Positions 36,818-46,186 of a stretch of DNA of 64,000 nucleotides are shown one piece after another (positions within the stretch are counted from its first letter, which is position 1; each line of letters begins with the position of its first letter). The stretch lies in contig JAPPOQ010000028.1 in assembly GCA_028817895.1 (NCBI GenBank), forward strand, positions 1-64,000. Direction: 5' to 3'. Both the position numbers and the translations under genes were made by a program. This stretch comes from Ahrensia sp. Its GTDB lineage: Bacteria > Pseudomonadota > Alphaproteobacteria > Rhizobiales > Rhizobiaceae. The notes below the pieces were generated by a model. It was not told where the DNA came from. It ran no database searches and saw nothing but the letters and a program-made list of their open reading frames with translations.

Positions 36818-38041
36818 ATGGACGCAATCGTTGATGAAGACGTTCCGATCGTCACCAGCGCATCAAGCGAAGATGAGTTGATCGCCGCCGCACGCTGGCT
36901 TGGACAGAACCGCTTTGCGGAACGTGCCGACATTTACGACCGCGAGGCGAGCTTTCCCTTTGACAATTACGCGGAATTGCGGGCTGCGGGTTTCCTGGGC
37001 CTCACCATTCCCGCTGACCATGGCGGCATCGGCGCGTCCTTTGAGACCTATTGCAAGGTTGCGGCAGAACTTGCCCGCTGGTGCGGCGCGACCGCCCTCA
37101 CCTTCAACATGCATGCGCAAACCATGTTCTGGACCGGATCAGTCTTCGACGCTTTGCCGGGCTTCGATGATGACCGCGCGATTCAGAACAGACGACGCGC
37201 GCAAATCTACGCCAAGGTCATTCAGGACGGCATCTTGTTCGCGCAGCCCTTTTCAGAACCAAACTCCGCCGCCGCCGCGGGAAAGGCCCCGTTTGGAACG
37301 ACCGCGCGTCGTGTCGAAGGCGGCTGGGTCGTCAACGGCGTGAAGCATTTCGCATCCCTTTCGGGCGCGGCGGGCTATTACTCAATGGTCTGCACAATTG
37401 AGGGAGACGAAGACAAGGACAAGATCACCAATGCCGTCTATCTGTGCGTGCCTGGTGACGCGGAAGGCTTTGAGATCTTCGGTGATTGGGACCCCGTCGG
37501 CATGCGGGCAACCGTTTCCCGCGCGCTGAAAATGACGGAAGTGTTTGTGCCGGACGATCTGCAACTGCTGCCGCCGGGTGCCTATTACCGTTTGGCGCTG
37601 AAATGGCCGCACATGTTCTTCACCCTCAGCCCCACCTATTTGGGCATCTCTCAGGCGGCGTTTGAGTTCGCCGTGGATTATTTGAAGGGCGGCCTTCGCG
37701 ACATCCCGGCAAAGCAACAGGCTGTCGCCCGCATGCGGCTGCTACTGGAACAGTCCCGCGCGCTGTTTGAGACAACGATTGCCGAGGCGGGTTACGCACC
37801 GAGCAAGGATCAGCGCCTGCGCGCCTATGCGGCACAGCACACGATCATGGAGCATGCACCGGAAATCTGCGCGCTCGCCATGCGCACCTGCGGCGGCCGC
37901 ACGTTGCTGAAGAGCTTTCCACTGGAGCGTCTTTATCGGGAAAGTCGTTGCGGCTCTCTCATGTTGCCCTGGACAGCAGAAATTGCGGAGCACCGCCTCG
38001 GCGAGGAAAGCCTGTTTGAGCCGGGCGAGCGCACGGGCTGA
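36818..38041 (+). CDS. acyl-CoA dehydrogenase-family flavoprotein
   Basis: A 407-residue protein with the acyl-CoA dehydrogenase layout: helical N-terminus (FDNYAELRAAGFLGLTIPADHGG), beta domain (FAQPFSEPNS.. WVVNGVKHFASLSGAAGYY) and helical C-terminus. It could oxidise a CoA thioester or, like some family members, act as a flavin monooxygenase. The catalytic glutamate was not assigned with confidence. It lies between the hydrolase (12 bp) and the CoA ligase (10 bp). Confidence 0.87.
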   Translation: MDAIVDEDVPIVTSASSEDELIAAARWLGQNRFAERADIYDREASFPFDNYAELRAAGFLGLTIPADHGGIGASFETYCKVAAELARWCGATALTFNMHAQTMFWTGSVFDALPGFDDDRAIQNRRRAQIYAKVIQDGILFAQPFSEPNSAAAAGKAPFGTTARRVEGGWVVNGVKHFASLSGAAGYYSMVCTIEGDEDKDKITNAVYLCVPGDAEGFEIFGDWDPVGMRATVSRALKMTEVFVPDDLQLLPPGAYYRLALKWPHMFFTLSPTYLGISQAAFEFAVDYLKGGLRDIPAKQQAVARMRLLLEQSRALFETTIAEAGYAPSKDQRLRAYAAQHTIMEHAPEICALAMRTCGGRTLLKSFPLERLYRESRCGSLMLPWTAEIAEHRLGEESLFEPGERTG

Positions 38042-38050
38042 CTCAAGCAT

Positions 38051-39538
38051 ATGGATCTGACGGAACGCCTCGACCGATGGGCCGAACATGCTGGCGATGA
38101 AACGGCTATTGTCTTTGAAGGCAGCAGCATCTCCTTCACCGACTTGCGAGACCGCTCACGCGTCACAGCGGCGATTCTGCATCACCACTTCAAGGTGATG
38201 GTCGGAGACCGCGTCGCATATCTTGGTCTCAACCAGCCGGCCATGATCGAAATGGTCTTTGCCTGCGCGAAGCTTGGCGCCATCTTCACACCATTCAACA
38301 CGCGACTGGCCCGGGATGAATATGCCTATCTGCTCAGCGACAGCGAACCGACCGTCTGTTTCTTTGCACCAGAATTCGCAGCCACCATTGCCGATTTGGA
38401 CAGCGCGCTTTGCACCTTCGCACCAACTGGCGATCTAGAGGCATCAATCGACCTTCCAGATGTCGAAGCGCAGCGAGATATCTCCGCGCCCTTGCTGCTG
38501 GTCTACACATCCGGCACGACGGGCCGTCCAAAGGGTGTTGTCCTGCCTCAAAGTGCGGTGTTGGCAACAATCGAGAACGGACATGAGCTGTATCAATTCG
38601 CGCCGGGCCAGAAGGTTCTGATCACCCTGCCGCTTTTTCATGTTGGCGGTTTGTGCATATTGCTGCTTCCAGCACTGGTGCATGGCGCGACAGTGCATCT
38701 GCATGCACGCTTCGATCCGCAGGCGACCGTGGATGCCCTCGAACAAGACGGCATCACATCGACAATTCTGGTTCCGGCGCAAATGGCTGCGATGATGGCG
38801 TTGAACGAGTGGCAGACGAGCCAGTTTCCCGCGCTCACCCATATCGTCGTCGGGTCCTCGATCATACCCATGCATCAGATCAGGGCGTGGCATGATCGCG
38901 GTGTGCCGGTCAGCCAGATTTATGGCGCGACCGAGACCGGTCCGTCTGCCATCGGCCTGCCGCTCGCCGACAGCCGCTGTAAGGAAGGGTCGGCCGGCAT
39001 TGCACTCAGGCATTGCGCCATAGAGGTGCGAGACGGAGACGGGACGCCCTGCGCGGACGGTGAAAATGGCGAGATCTGGGTCAGGGGCGACAACGTGATG
39101 AGCCACTATTGGCGCAACCCACAACAGACCGCCCAAGTGCTGGTCGACGGGTGGTACAATACGGGCGATATCGGCCATCGCGACGCTGATGGGTTTTTCT
39201 GGATCGTCGACCGGTCCAAGGATGTCATTATTTCCGGCGGTGAGAATATCTACCCGGCGGAGGTTGAGGCCGTCGCGCTGCAACATCCGGCCATTGCAGC
39301 GATTGCCGTAGTTGGAAAACCCGACCCGCATTGGGGCGAGACGCCGGTTGCCGCAGTTGAAACCAAACCGGGCACAATGCTGACCGAAGTCGACTTCACC
39401 CGCTTCTTTGAGGATAAGCTGGCGCGCTACAAACAGCCCAAATCACTGCTTGTGTTTGACCAGCTACCACGCAACGCTATGGGCAAGATCGACAAGGTCG
39501 CGCTGCGCAAGCATGTTGCTGGAAAAGGTCCAGACTGA
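38051..39538 (+). CDS. AMP-dependent acid-CoA ligase
   Basis: Class I adenylate-forming enzyme of 495 residues. The AMP-binding core LVYTSGTTGRPKGVVL spans 150-165. The adenine motif is YGATETGPS, the hinge region is DRSKDVIISGGENIYPAEVE, and the catalytic lysine is in RNAMGKIDK near the end. It would activate a carboxylic acid as acyl-CoA for the neighbouring dehydrogenase. Whether the acid is aliphatic or aromatic is not determined. Confidence 0.9.
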   Translation: MDLTERLDRWAEHAGDETAIVFEGSSISFTDLRDRSRVTAAILHHHFKVMVGDRVAYLGLNQPAMIEMVFACAKLGAIFTPFNTRLARDEYAYLLSDSEPTVCFFAPEFAATIADLDSALCTFAPTGDLEASIDLPDVEAQRDISAPLLLVYTSGTTGRPKGVVLPQSAVLATIENGHELYQFAPGQKVLITLPLFHVGGLCILLLPALVHGATVHLHARFDPQATVDALEQDGITSTILVPAQMAAMMALNEWQTSQFPALTHIVVGSSIIPMHQIRAWHDRGVPVSQIYGATETGPSAIGLPLADSRCKEGSAGIALRHCAIEVRDGDGTPCADGENGEIWVRGDNVMSHYWRNPQQTAQVLVDGWYNTGDIGHRDADGFFWIVDRSKDVIISGGENIYPAEVEAVALQHPAIAAIAVVGKPDPHWGETPVAAVETKPGTMLTEVDFTRFFEDKLARYKQPKSLLVFDQLPRNAMGKIDKVALRKHVAGKGPD

Positions 39539-39577
39539 GGCGCTTCGGCCCAAAAACTCGGGGTTGGGGAGGCCCGG

Positions 39578-41164
39578 ATGACCAAACGCATTAAGAATAT
39601 TTTGTTCATCATGGCCGATCAGCTGCGCTGGGACTACCTGTCCTGCTACGGTCATCCGCATCTTCACACACCGCATATTGATGCTCTTGCGAAACGCGGA
39701 GTAACTTTCGATGGGGCCTATGTGCAGTCGCCGGTCTGCGGCCCTTCCCGCGCCAGCTGCTATACGGGTCGAACCGTGTTCAGCCATGGCGCCACCTGGA
39801 ATTTCGTACCCTTGCCAATCGGCGAAAAGACGCTTGGGGAATATCTCGCTCCGGTTGGCGTGCGCACCGCTGTTGTCGGCAAGACGCATATGATGGCCGA
39901 CAAGGAAGGCATGGCCCGGCTTGGCCTCAATGCCGAAACCGAGATCGGGATGCTCATTTCGCAACCCGGCTTTGAACCCTTTGAGCGCGATGATGGTTTA
40001 CATCCGCATCGGGGCCTGGAAATGCGCGGTGGCAAATTGCGCTACAATGACTGGCTCAACGAGCAGGGTTATGAGGGCAAAAACCCCTGGAACGATTATG
40101 TCAATTCCGCCGAAGGCGACGATGGTTCCGTTCTTTCCGGCTGGGAATTGCGCCATTCCAGCCTGCCCGCACGGGTAAAAGAGCAGCATTCCGAGACAGC
40201 CTATATGACGCAACGTGCGAAAGAGTTCATTGCTGATGCAGGCGATACACCCTGGCTGTGTCATCTTTCCTACATCAAACCGCACTGGCCCTATATTGCT
40301 CCAGCGCCCTACCACGCCATGTATGGGCCGGACACGTTTTTGCCCGTCATTCGCGATGAGCGCGAGAGGAGTGATCCCAACCCGGTCTATGGCGCCTTCA
40401 TGAACGCTTCCGTCGCGCAGACTTTTTCTCGCGATGAGGTGCGTGAAACCGTTCTGCCGGCCTATATGGGGCTGGTGAAGCAGATCGATGATCACATCGG
40501 CGATCTGTTCGCGCATATGGAGCAGCTTGGCATCATGGATGAGACCATGATCGTCTTCACATCCGACCATGGCGATTATCTGGGTGATCACTGGATGGGC
40601 GAGAAAGAACTGTTCCACGAAGTCTCCGTGCGTGTGCCGCTCATTATCGTTGACCCGCGCGAGCAAGCCGACGCCACGCGCGGTACGAGGAACGCGGATT
40701 TTGTGGAAGCCATCGACCTGGTGCCGACTTTCATGGAACTGATGGATGCGCCGCCAGCGCCGCATCGCCTTGAGGGGCGCTCGCTTGTGCCGCTGCTGGA
40801 GGGCGACACGCCGGACGACTGGCGCGATGCCGTCTTCTCCGAGATCGACTATGCGATTTATCCGGCTCGCGAAGCACTGGACGTGCATGTGTCGGATGCC
40901 CGGGGTTACATGCTTCGAACAGAGCGCTGGAAGCTTGTCTATTTCAAGAGTTTCCCCTCGCAACTGTTCGATCTGGAGAACGATCCGAACGAGTTCGTCG
41001 ATCTTGGCCGCGATCCGGCTCATGCAAGCGTGGTGGAGGAGCTGAAGGACAAGCTGTTCCGACGGCTGCTTGACCGAAAGAACCGGGTTGCCATGGATGA
41101 TGAAACCATTGCTGGCCTGCGCAACATCGAGGACAAGGTCGGGGTCATCATCGGTCGATGGTAA
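39578..41164 (+). CDS. sulfatase / phosphonate monoester hydrolase family
   Basis: Alkaline-phosphatase-superfamily hydrolase of 528 residues. Metal residues are in IMADQLRWDY (D14, Q15). The formylglycine motif CGPSRASCYTGR begins at C54, so Cys-type maturation is required. FTSDHGDYLGDH supplies the late metal ligands. The segment YIKPHWPYIAPAPYHAMY resembles rhizobial phosphonate monoester hydrolases, so the substrate may be a sulfate ester or a phosphonate/phosphate ester. No signal peptide is seen. It closes the NicX-like operon and lies 39 bp after the ligase. Confidence 0.88.
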   Translation: MTKRIKNILFIMADQLRWDYLSCYGHPHLHTPHIDALAKRGVTFDGAYVQSPVCGPSRASCYTGRTVFSHGATWNFVPLPIGEKTLGEYLAPVGVRTAVVGKTHMMADKEGMARLGLNAETEIGMLISQPGFEPFERDDGLHPHRGLEMRGGKLRYNDWLNEQGYEGKNPWNDYVNSAEGDDGSVLSGWELRHSSLPARVKEQHSETAYMTQRAKEFIADAGDTPWLCHLSYIKPHWPYIAPAPYHAMYGPDTFLPVIRDERERSDPNPVYGAFMNASVAQTFSRDEVRETVLPAYMGLVKQIDDHIGDLFAHMEQLGIMDETMIVFTSDHGDYLGDHWMGEKELFHEVSVRVPLIIVDPREQADATRGTRNADFVEAIDLVPTFMELMDAPPAPHRLEGRSLVPLLEGDTPDDWRDAVFSEIDYAIYPAREALDVHVSDARGYMLRTERWKLVYFKSFPSQLFDLENDPNEFVDLGRDPAHASVVEELKDKLFRRLLDRKNRVAMDDETIAGLRNIEDKVGVIIGRW

Positions 41165-41203
41165 CTGCGCTCAATGCGAATTGGCGATTGCGGATCAGCA
41201 TCA

Positions 41204-41221
41204 AGACATGACAAGATGTCT
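41204..41221. promoter_or_regulatory. inverted repeat upstream of TAXI receptor gene
   Basis: AGACAT-GACAAG-ATGTCT, with perfect 6-bp arms, lies 40 bp after the sulfatase stop and 100 bp before the TAXI receptor start. No T-run follows, so an operator is more likely than a terminator. It is unassigned. Confidence 0.3.
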
Positions 41222-41321
41222 GTAATCCGTTTGCGCTTTTGGAGGAGAGGCTTTCGGATAACACGTTGAGGCAAAACGAGCCAAAGCAAGAAAGGCCGTA
41301 TGGCCAATTGGGAGGACAAAT

Positions 41322-42386
41322 ATGAAATCATTGAAGAAACTGGCGGCTTTTGGGGCCGCAATGGGGCTTGCCGCATTCCTGTCGGCCAGCGCCAATGCCG
41401 CTGAAAACCTGACCGCCGAAACGGCGTCGCCGGGTGGCTCGATCCATCTGTCTTTGGCTCATCTGACCGAAATGGCCGGCAAGAAGGGCATCGCCAACAT
41501 TCAGCTGGCCGACGGGCAGACGCTCACAAATTCCGTGCAGAATGTGGCTGAGGGCAAGACCGACATTGCCGGCACGCCCTACATTTTGCCATTCCTGTTG
41601 GACAAGGGCCGTGGCCCCTACTCCAAACTCGGAGCGGAGAAGGGCGCCGAGCTCGCTTCCAATTTGCGCGCACTGTACCCTGTCACGCTCGGTATTTTTG
41701 CGCTCTACGCCTACGATTCGAACAACATTTCCGGATGGGACGGTCTTGAAGGCAAGACCATTCTGAACGGCCCGCCCCGCGGCGCTGCCGTGACCAATGC
41801 TCGCGCTGTGATCCAGCTTACGGCAGGACTGAAGGAAGGCGAGGGCTACAAGGGCACGCAGGTTAATTGGGGTCAGGCGACCAAGACCATCATGGATGGT
41901 TCCGTGGAAGCCGTTGTGCTGCCCGTTCTGTTTCCAGACAGCCGCATCACGCAGGCCGTCTCAGCAGGCAAGATGACAGTCTGGTCCATTCCCAAGGACA
42001 AGTGGGAAACCGAAGCGTTCCAGAAATATCTGCGAGCACCGGGTTCCGCACCGGTGGAAATCCCGGTTGCCGATGCGACCATGCCGGAAGGCGTGACGAT
42101 CGTTTCCGAGGATGACACCTTTCGCGGGCTGGCCACCATTGGCGGCGATATCGTCCACAAAGACATGCCCTTCGAGCTCGCCAAGGCATTGACCAAGGCT
42201 CATATCGACACGCTGGACGAGTTGAAGGCGAAAGCGCCCTTCGCAGCGCAGGCCGGTTACGGCATTGTCGACACGGTGCGCTCCGGCATGTGCGGACCAA
42301 ACCCGCTGAAGTATCACGCTGGTGCAGTCGCAGCCTGGGAAGAGGCCGGTTACACGATTGACGATTGCGCCAAGCCGGCGAGCTAG
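41322..42386 (+). CDS. TAXI-family TRAP solute receptor
   Basis: Periplasmic binding protein of 354 residues, TAXI type, which pairs with fused TRAP permeases. The signal peptide ends near residue 26 (MGLAAFLSASANAAE). Receptor features include LTAETASPGGSIHLSL, NISGWDGLEGKTILNGPPRG and VGWG-like NWGQATKTIMDGSVEAVVLP. A strong GGGAGG site precedes the ATG. A hairpin separates it from the permease gene. Confidence 0.9.
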   Translation: MKSLKKLAAFGAAMGLAAFLSASANAAENLTAETASPGGSIHLSLAHLTEMAGKKGIANIQLADGQTLTNSVQNVAEGKTDIAGTPYILPFLLDKGRGPYSKLGAEKGAELASNLRALYPVTLGIFALYAYDSNNISGWDGLEGKTILNGPPRGAAVTNARAVIQLTAGLKEGEGYKGTQVNWGQATKTIMDGSVEAVVLPVLFPDSRITQAVSAGKMTVWSIPKDKWETEAFQKYLRAPGSAPVEIPVADATMPEGVTIVSEDDTFRGLATIGGDIVHKDMPFELAKALTKAHIDTLDELKAKAPFAAQAGYGIVDTVRSGMCGPNPLKYHAGAVAAWEEAGYTIDDCAKPAS

Positions 42387-42412
42387 AAGCATCGCTTCGA
42401 CACGATCGCATA

Positions 42413-42446
42413 AAGGCGCCCGGTCACCCATCTGGCCGGGCGCTTT
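42413..42446 (+). terminator. hairpin between TAXI receptor and permease genes
   Basis: GCGCCCGG and CCGGGCGC pair perfectly over 8 bp around a 12-base loop, flanked by AA(G) and TTT that extend the stem. It lies 27 bp after the receptor stop. Such hairpins often make partial terminators or protect the receptor mRNA, giving more receptor than permease. Confidence 0.55.
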
Positions 42447-42481
42447 CACGTCGCATGTGACGACGAGAGGCATAACAACCA

Positions 42482-44848
42482 GTGTCTGACAGGCCGTCAA
42501 CAAACGAAAGCAAGCGCGACTTCGGGTTGACGCTCGTTTATTGGCTGGCGCTCGCGCTCGTCATCATCGGCCTGTTGAACTCCATGCCGGGAATCCCCGG
42601 TCTGGACGATGCAGCCGTTGCGCTGACCGGCTGGAAAGATCTGGTCATCCGAAAGTACCCGTATGAGTATTTTTACCCCCTTGCCTTCGCGCTGATGATG
42701 CTTGTCGTCGCGCTCAAGCATTCGCTGTGGCGCGATTATGCAGGGGCGTCTTCGGTAAAGCGAGGCGCGGGCGCGCTTCTTGATATCGCGCTCATCATTG
42801 CCGCTCTCGGCATCTCAGCGACCTACCTCATCGAGATCGAAGCGGTCTGCATCATCGATCAGATCACCGGCGAGCGGGCGCAGCTGATCGCAAAGAGCCT
42901 GGCCGAGGAGCGCGAATTTGCCGAGCTTTACGGCCTTCCCGTGCCTGACACCGTAGAAGACCCGCAATGCATCAACACGACGGGCGGATGGCTTGTCGCG
43001 ATTATGGGCGCGGCGGTGATCATCTTTCTTGCCTATAATGTGAAAGTGTGGGGCCTGCCGCTTGTGCTCGTCGCCATCGCCATCACCGCCTATACGATCA
43101 TCACCGTGCTGGTCTGGTATGTGCACGGCCCCGATGACATCAACAAATATCTGATGACCAAGCTTGGCGGCGAGCCGCGCCTGCTGTCCGACGGTCGGCC
43201 GCGCCTGCATGACGCGCTGATCAACAATTCGACCGGTTTGCTCGGCCGGTTCATGGACATCATCCTGAACACGGTTTTTCCCTATATCGTTTTGGGAGGC
43301 TTGTTCGGTGCGTCCGCAGGCGGGCGCTCACTCATCAAACTCGCCTTCTTGTGGACCCGAAAGCTGCGCGGCGGACCGGCCCATGCGGCAATCGTGTCGT
43401 CCGCCATGTTCGGCACAATCTCCGGCGGACCGGTGGTCAATGTCCTTTCAACAGGCGTGCTGACGATCCCCATGATGATCAAGCGGGGGTTCTCAAAAAC
43501 CTTTGCAGGCGGCATGGAGGCAGCGGCCTCTTCGGGCGGCTCCATCATGCCGCCGGTGATGGGCGTTGCGGCGTTCGTTTTGGCCGCACTCACGGCTGTG
43601 CCCTATCGAGAAGTGATCATCGCCGCCGCGATCCCGGCACTTGCCTATTTCCTGTGCCTGTTCCTGTCCGCCGTGTTCCAGTCGCGCAAGCAAGGGCTGG
43701 AAGCCATCGGGAAGGTGACTGACGACATGATGTTGTCGCAGGCCGACAAGCTCAATCTGATCATGATCTTCGGTCCGATCCTGCTGATTCTGATACTGCT
43801 TTTAACACCCAAGGAGGCTGTTGGCTGCGGAATCATAGGAACGTTGTTTGGCGTCCAGACGACCGTTGATGCCAGCGGCAGTTGCGCCGCGGGTGACCTG
43901 CCCTGGTTCTTTAAGCTGGTTCAGAATTCGGCTGGCGATGCGGGAAGCGCGGGCTGGTGGGCAGTGTTCCTGCTTTGCTTCCTGCTGTTTCTCGACAAGG
44001 ACATGCGCGCGCGCCCCAAAAAGTTGCTCGATGCCTTTGCTGAATCCGGCATTTTGATTTCGACCCTCTATCTGATGTTTTTGGCCGTCTCGATCATCGA
44101 CTTCTGCCTGAATTTCACCGGGCTTTCCGATTTCATCGCGCTGGATGTGTTGGGATGGTTGCGGGCGCTCGACCTTGGCGGGGCTGGATCTGGCCTGTTC
44201 CAGTTCATGGCCCTGCTCACAACGATGGCACTGGCAGTATTTTTGGGAATGGGTATGCCGGCTGTTCCCGCCTACATCAATGTCGCGCTGCTGATGGGGC
44301 CGTTGTTGACGGGACTGGGACTGTCGCTCTTCACGGCACATATGTTCATCTTTTACTTCGCCGTCGCCTCCGCCATTACGCCGCCTGTTGCGATTGCCGC
44401 CTTTGCGGCTGCCTCGATCACCAAGGCCGACCCAATGGCAACGGGCTTTTCCGCCGTACGATCGGGTATCGTCATGTTTGTCATCCCCTTCGTCTTTGCG
44501 ATGTATCCCGAGATTCTTCTCATCCCAGCCGCCGTACTCGACCCGACATCGCTTCCATCAGCGGCGAAATATTTGCCGGGCTATGACGGAACGCTTGATG
44601 TTGGAGCGCTCATTTGGCTGCTGGTTCGATTGGTTCTGGCCCTTTACCTGCTGGCCAGCGGATTGGCGCGCTTTGACCGCAACAAGCTTGATCTTTGGGA
44701 ATGGGTCCTGCGGCTGGCGCTGGCGGCGCTGGTCCTGTCCGGCGATCCGCTCATCCATGGTGCTGCGCTGCTGGCGTCAATTGCGCTGCTTGCAGTTCAT
44801 ACCATGCGTGCGCGCAGCCAGTCACAAGTCGCGACGCCGCCCGCATGA
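42482..44848 (+). CDS. TRAP transporter fused permease (4TM/12TM)
   Basis: A 788-residue membrane protein joining DctQ- and DctM-like parts, as in TAXI systems. The N-terminal third holds several TM segments. The DctM core has FGTISGGPVVNVLSTGVLTI and SSGGSIMPPVMGVAAF. Later GMGMPAVPAYINVALLMGP and SAITPPVAIAAFAAASI form the second half, and extra hydrophobic segments end the protein. The GTG or ATG-like start at 42482 lacks a strong ribosome site. Its stop abuts that of the convergent GH1 gene. Confidence 0.91.
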   Translation: MSDRPSTNESKRDFGLTLVYWLALALVIIGLLNSMPGIPGLDDAAVALTGWKDLVIRKYPYEYFYPLAFALMMLVVALKHSLWRDYAGASSVKRGAGALLDIALIIAALGISATYLIEIEAVCIIDQITGERAQLIAKSLAEEREFAELYGLPVPDTVEDPQCINTTGGWLVAIMGAAVIIFLAYNVKVWGLPLVLVAIAITAYTIITVLVWYVHGPDDINKYLMTKLGGEPRLLSDGRPRLHDALINNSTGLLGRFMDIILNTVFPYIVLGGLFGASAGGRSLIKLAFLWTRKLRGGPAHAAIVSSAMFGTISGGPVVNVLSTGVLTIPMMIKRGFSKTFAGGMEAAASSGGSIMPPVMGVAAFVLAALTAVPYREVIIAAAIPALAYFLCLFLSAVFQSRKQGLEAIGKVTDDMMLSQADKLNLIMIFGPILLILILLLTPKEAVGCGIIGTLFGVQTTVDASGSCAAGDLPWFFKLVQNSAGDAGSAGWWAVFLLCFLLFLDKDMRARPKKLLDAFAESGILISTLYLMFLAVSIIDFCLNFTGLSDFIALDVLGWLRALDLGGAGSGLFQFMALLTTMALAVFLGMGMPAVPAYINVALLMGPLLTGLGLSLFTAHMFIFYFAVASAITPPVAIAAFAAASITKADPMATGFSAVRSGIVMFVIPFVFAMYPEILLIPAAVLDPTSLPSAAKYLPGYDGTLDVGALIWLLVRLVLALYLLASGLARFDRNKLDLWEWVLRLALAALVLSGDPLIHGAALLASIALLAVHTMRARSQSQVATPPA

Positions 44849-46186
44849 TCAGCCTGAAAGCGCGCCCCTCAATTGATACCAGGACCGCTTCGGCGTCCGC
44901 TTCATCGTGTCAAAGTCGACATGAACGAGGCCGAACCGTTTATCATATCCAAGCGACCACTCGTAATTGTCGAGCAATGACCAGATGAAATAACCCTTCA
45001 GCGGTACGCCATGGGTGATCGCGCGCCGCACTTGTTCAAGGTGAGCGTTGAGATAACGGATGCGCTGGTCGTCATTGACTGCGCCTTGCTCCAGCACATC
45101 ATGCCCGGCCATGCCGTTTTCCGTCACATAGATGGGCAAGTCCCCTGTGTAGTCTCGTTGTGCCCATGTAAGAAAGTGATGCAGGCCCTCAGGGTAAATC
45201 TCCCAGTCTACGGAGGTCTTTTCCAGCGGACCTTCAACCTCCCTCACCGCGGGCCAGATGCTGGTGCCATCATCCGCGATCAGCTTGCGCGTATAGTAGT
45301 TGATGCCAAGCCAATCGACCGGTGCAGCGATTGTGTCGAAATCATCCTGCCAGTTCGCTGGCAGATGCGGTTCCAGTCCGTCCAGCACATCTAGCGGATA
45401 GGCGCGCCGGAACACCCCACCCAGAAACCAGCGATTATAGATCCCATCATAAAGCCGCGCGGCAGCGCGTGATGCGTCGCTGTCATCGGCTGCTTGCGCA
45501 TATTCGAAATTCATCACCACACCGATATTGCTGGCACCCATTGCCCACATCGCTTCCACCGCGCGACCATGCGCCAGCAGGGTATGATGCATGGCATGCG
45601 CGGCGGCGCGAATGTCTCGCAGACCAGGCGCGTGGTGGCCCAAAAAGTGGCTCAACCATGCAATGCACCAGGGCTCGTTGAAGGTGGCAGCAGCGTCAAT
45701 GCGGTCGCCAAGTCGCTTCATCACGATCTGCGCATAGTCAGCGAAACGGCCTGCGATGTCGCGGTTCTGCCAACCGCCCAGCGTTGCCAGAGGGGCCGGC
45801 AAATCCCAATGATACAAGGTCAGGTAAGGGCTGATACCGCGCTCCAGCATGCCGTCGACAAGCCGATCGTAAAAGTCGAGACCCTCTTCATTGGCCGCGC
45901 CGCTGCCCAACGGTTGCACACGCGCCCATGACGTTGAGAAGCGATAGGCATCAAAGCCGGCATCGCGGATCAGATCGAGGTCTTCCGCCCATCGGTGATA
46001 GTGGTCGCACGCAATCGAACCATCTTCGCCCCGCATGGTGTTACCCGGCGTTGCGGCAAACGTGTCCCAGTGGGACATGCCGCAACCGCCAAAGGACGAG
46101 CCTTCAATCTGATAGCTCGACGTCGCGGTGCCAAATGTAAACTCTTCGGGAAAGTCCGCCCGATTGAGGGCGATGGTGGCGCTCAT
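44849..46186 (-). CDS. GH1 family beta-glucosidase
   Basis: Retaining glycosidase of 445 residues. The acid/base E171 is in TFNEPWC and the nucleophile E355 in YVTENGMA. Other family landmarks are FGTATSSYQIEGS at the start and YKRFGLVHVD-like DKRFGLVHVDFDT at the end. No signal peptide, so it acts on imported glucosides or disaccharides. The ATG at 46186 overlaps the stop of the LacI gene by ATGA, so the two are translated as a unit. Confidence 0.95.
   Translation of the reverse strand: MSATIALNRADFPEEFTFGTATSSYQIEGSSFGGCGMSHWDTFAATPGNTMRGEDGSIACDHYHRWAEDLDLIRDAGFDAYRFSTSWARVQPLGSGAANEEGLDFYDRLVDGMLERGISPYLTLYHWDLPAPLATLGGWQNRDIAGRFADYAQIVMKRLGDRIDAAATFNEPWCIAWLSHFLGHHAPGLRDIRAAAHAMHHTLLAHGRAVEAMWAMGASNIGVVMNFEYAQAADDSDASRAAARLYDGIYNRWFLGGVFRRAYPLDVLDGLEPHLPANWQDDFDTIAAPVDWLGINYYTRKLIADDGTSIWPAVREVEGPLEKTSVDWEIYPEGLHHFLTWAQRDYTGDLPIYVTENGMAGHDVLEQGAVNDDQRIRYLNAHLEQVRRAITHGVPLKGYFIWSLLDNYEWSLGYDKRFGLVHVDFDTMKRTPKRSWYQLRGALSG

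Noticed and set aside
38444-39331. 295-codon minus-strand frame in the CoA ligase
   Set aside because: Antisense to all adenylation motifs; no independent support.
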